Source of the DNA: CADEFF01 sp964569315
GTDB lineage: Bacteria > Pseudomonadota > Alphaproteobacteria > Dongiales > Dongiaceae
DNA: 39,415 bases
Direction of reading: 5' to 3'
Assembly (NCBI GenBank): GCA_964569315.1
Contig: CAZMUZ010000024.1
Coordinates: 1 to 39,415 of the forward strand
The notes below the pieces were generated by a model. It was given only the letters and a program-made list of their open reading frames with translations, had not been told where the DNA came from and ran no database searches. Below are positions 39,341 to 39,415 of this stretch, piece by piece. Position 1 is the stretch's first letter. Every line of letters starts with the position of its first letter. Made by a program: the position numbers and the translations under genes.

Positions 39341-39415
39341 ATGAAACACACGCCCGTCCTTGCCCTCGTCGCGGCGATCCTGCTCAATTTCTGCGCCGGT
39401 TCGCTTTATGCCTGG
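39341..39415 (+). CDS. MFS transporter, OFA (oxalate/formate antiporter) family-like (partial, N-terminus only)
   Basis: Twenty-five codons before the window edge read as a first membrane helix ending in NFCAGSLYAW. The motif G-x-L/Y-Y-A-W at the end of helix 1 is typical of OFA-family MFS carriers, which exchange or co-transport small monocarboxylates or dicarboxylates. The evidence is one helix only; the assignment is tentative but consistent. Confidence 0.55.
   Translation, partial: MKHTPVLALVAAILLNFCAGSLYAW

Noticed and set aside
1..39415. Genomic island, prophage, CRISPR array or tRNA genes
   Set aside because: I saw no integrase, transposase, phage gene, tRNA cloverleaf or spaced direct-repeat array, and base composition looks even throughout.

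Overview
The window is strongly GC-rich chromosomal DNA of a Gram-negative bacterium, most likely an alphaproteobacterium. Pointers are a fused MrpA-MrpB antiporter subunit of the rhizobial PhaAB type, a SoeABC-type sulfite dehydrogenase, a TAXI-type TRAP binding protein, LpxD (lipid A), HutF-type histidine breakdown and many ATGA start/stop overlaps. I see no rRNA, tRNA, CRISPR, transposase, integrase or phage gene. All the larger genes look intact. The content is metabolic and transport 'accessory' chromosome.

Layout. 1-2997 (minus): start of an mrp Na+/H+ antiporter operon (mrpAB fusion, then the first codons of mrpC, cut by the window edge). 3483-4883 (plus): hutF. 5010-5909: unknown secreted protein. 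5937-7475 (minus) and 7648-9177 (plus): a divergent pair, a histidine-ammonia-lyase homologue with an abnormal MIO triad (Ala-Ser-Asp) and a non-pyrrolysine MttB-family methyltransferase. 9183-9356: palindromic intergenic repeats. 9362-17056: a catabolic/uptake block with a creatinase-like M24 protein and an Lrp-type regulator (minus), divergent from an IorA-like thiamine-diphosphate enzyme and a PotD/PotA/PotBC-type ABC importer whose two permeases are fused into one protein (plus). 17088-18008: fatty acid desaturase. 18197-19847: two tandem GFA-domain proteins and a leaderless PhnD-like protein, translationally coupled. 19857-25734 (minus): SoeABC-type molybdoenzyme with a DadA/ThiO-like flavoprotein at the end; tusA diverges from it at 25883. 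26104-29784 (minus): ProC-like protein, orphan TAXI binding protein, stand-alone lpxD, small cysteine-rich secreted protein. 29956-32944 (plus): PECR-like short-chain reductase and ADP-forming acyl-CoA synthetase. 32954-34911 (minus): unknown membrane protein and an FAH-family enzyme. 35043-36827 (plus): SDR and acetylpolyamine-amidohydrolase-like deacetylase. 36844-37620 (minus): SDR. 37721-39415 (plus): small secreted protein, TauD/TfdA-type dioxygenase and the start of an OFA-type MFS transporter.

How the genes may work together. Two ideas stand out. First, hutF, a lyase homologue that probably cannot form a normal MIO cofactor, and a quaternary-amine (MttB-like) methyltransferase lie side by side. 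That combination would suit breakdown of a histidine betaine such as hercynine or ergothioneine, where trimethylamine is a good leaving group and MIO is not needed. Second, the 9.4-17.1 kb block looks like a self-contained uptake-and-catabolism locus for an unidentified nitrogenous compound, under a local Lrp-type regulator. The soe-tusA region points to sulfite handling, for example downstream of sulfonate breakdown. These are inferences from family membership and gene order, not demonstrated functions.
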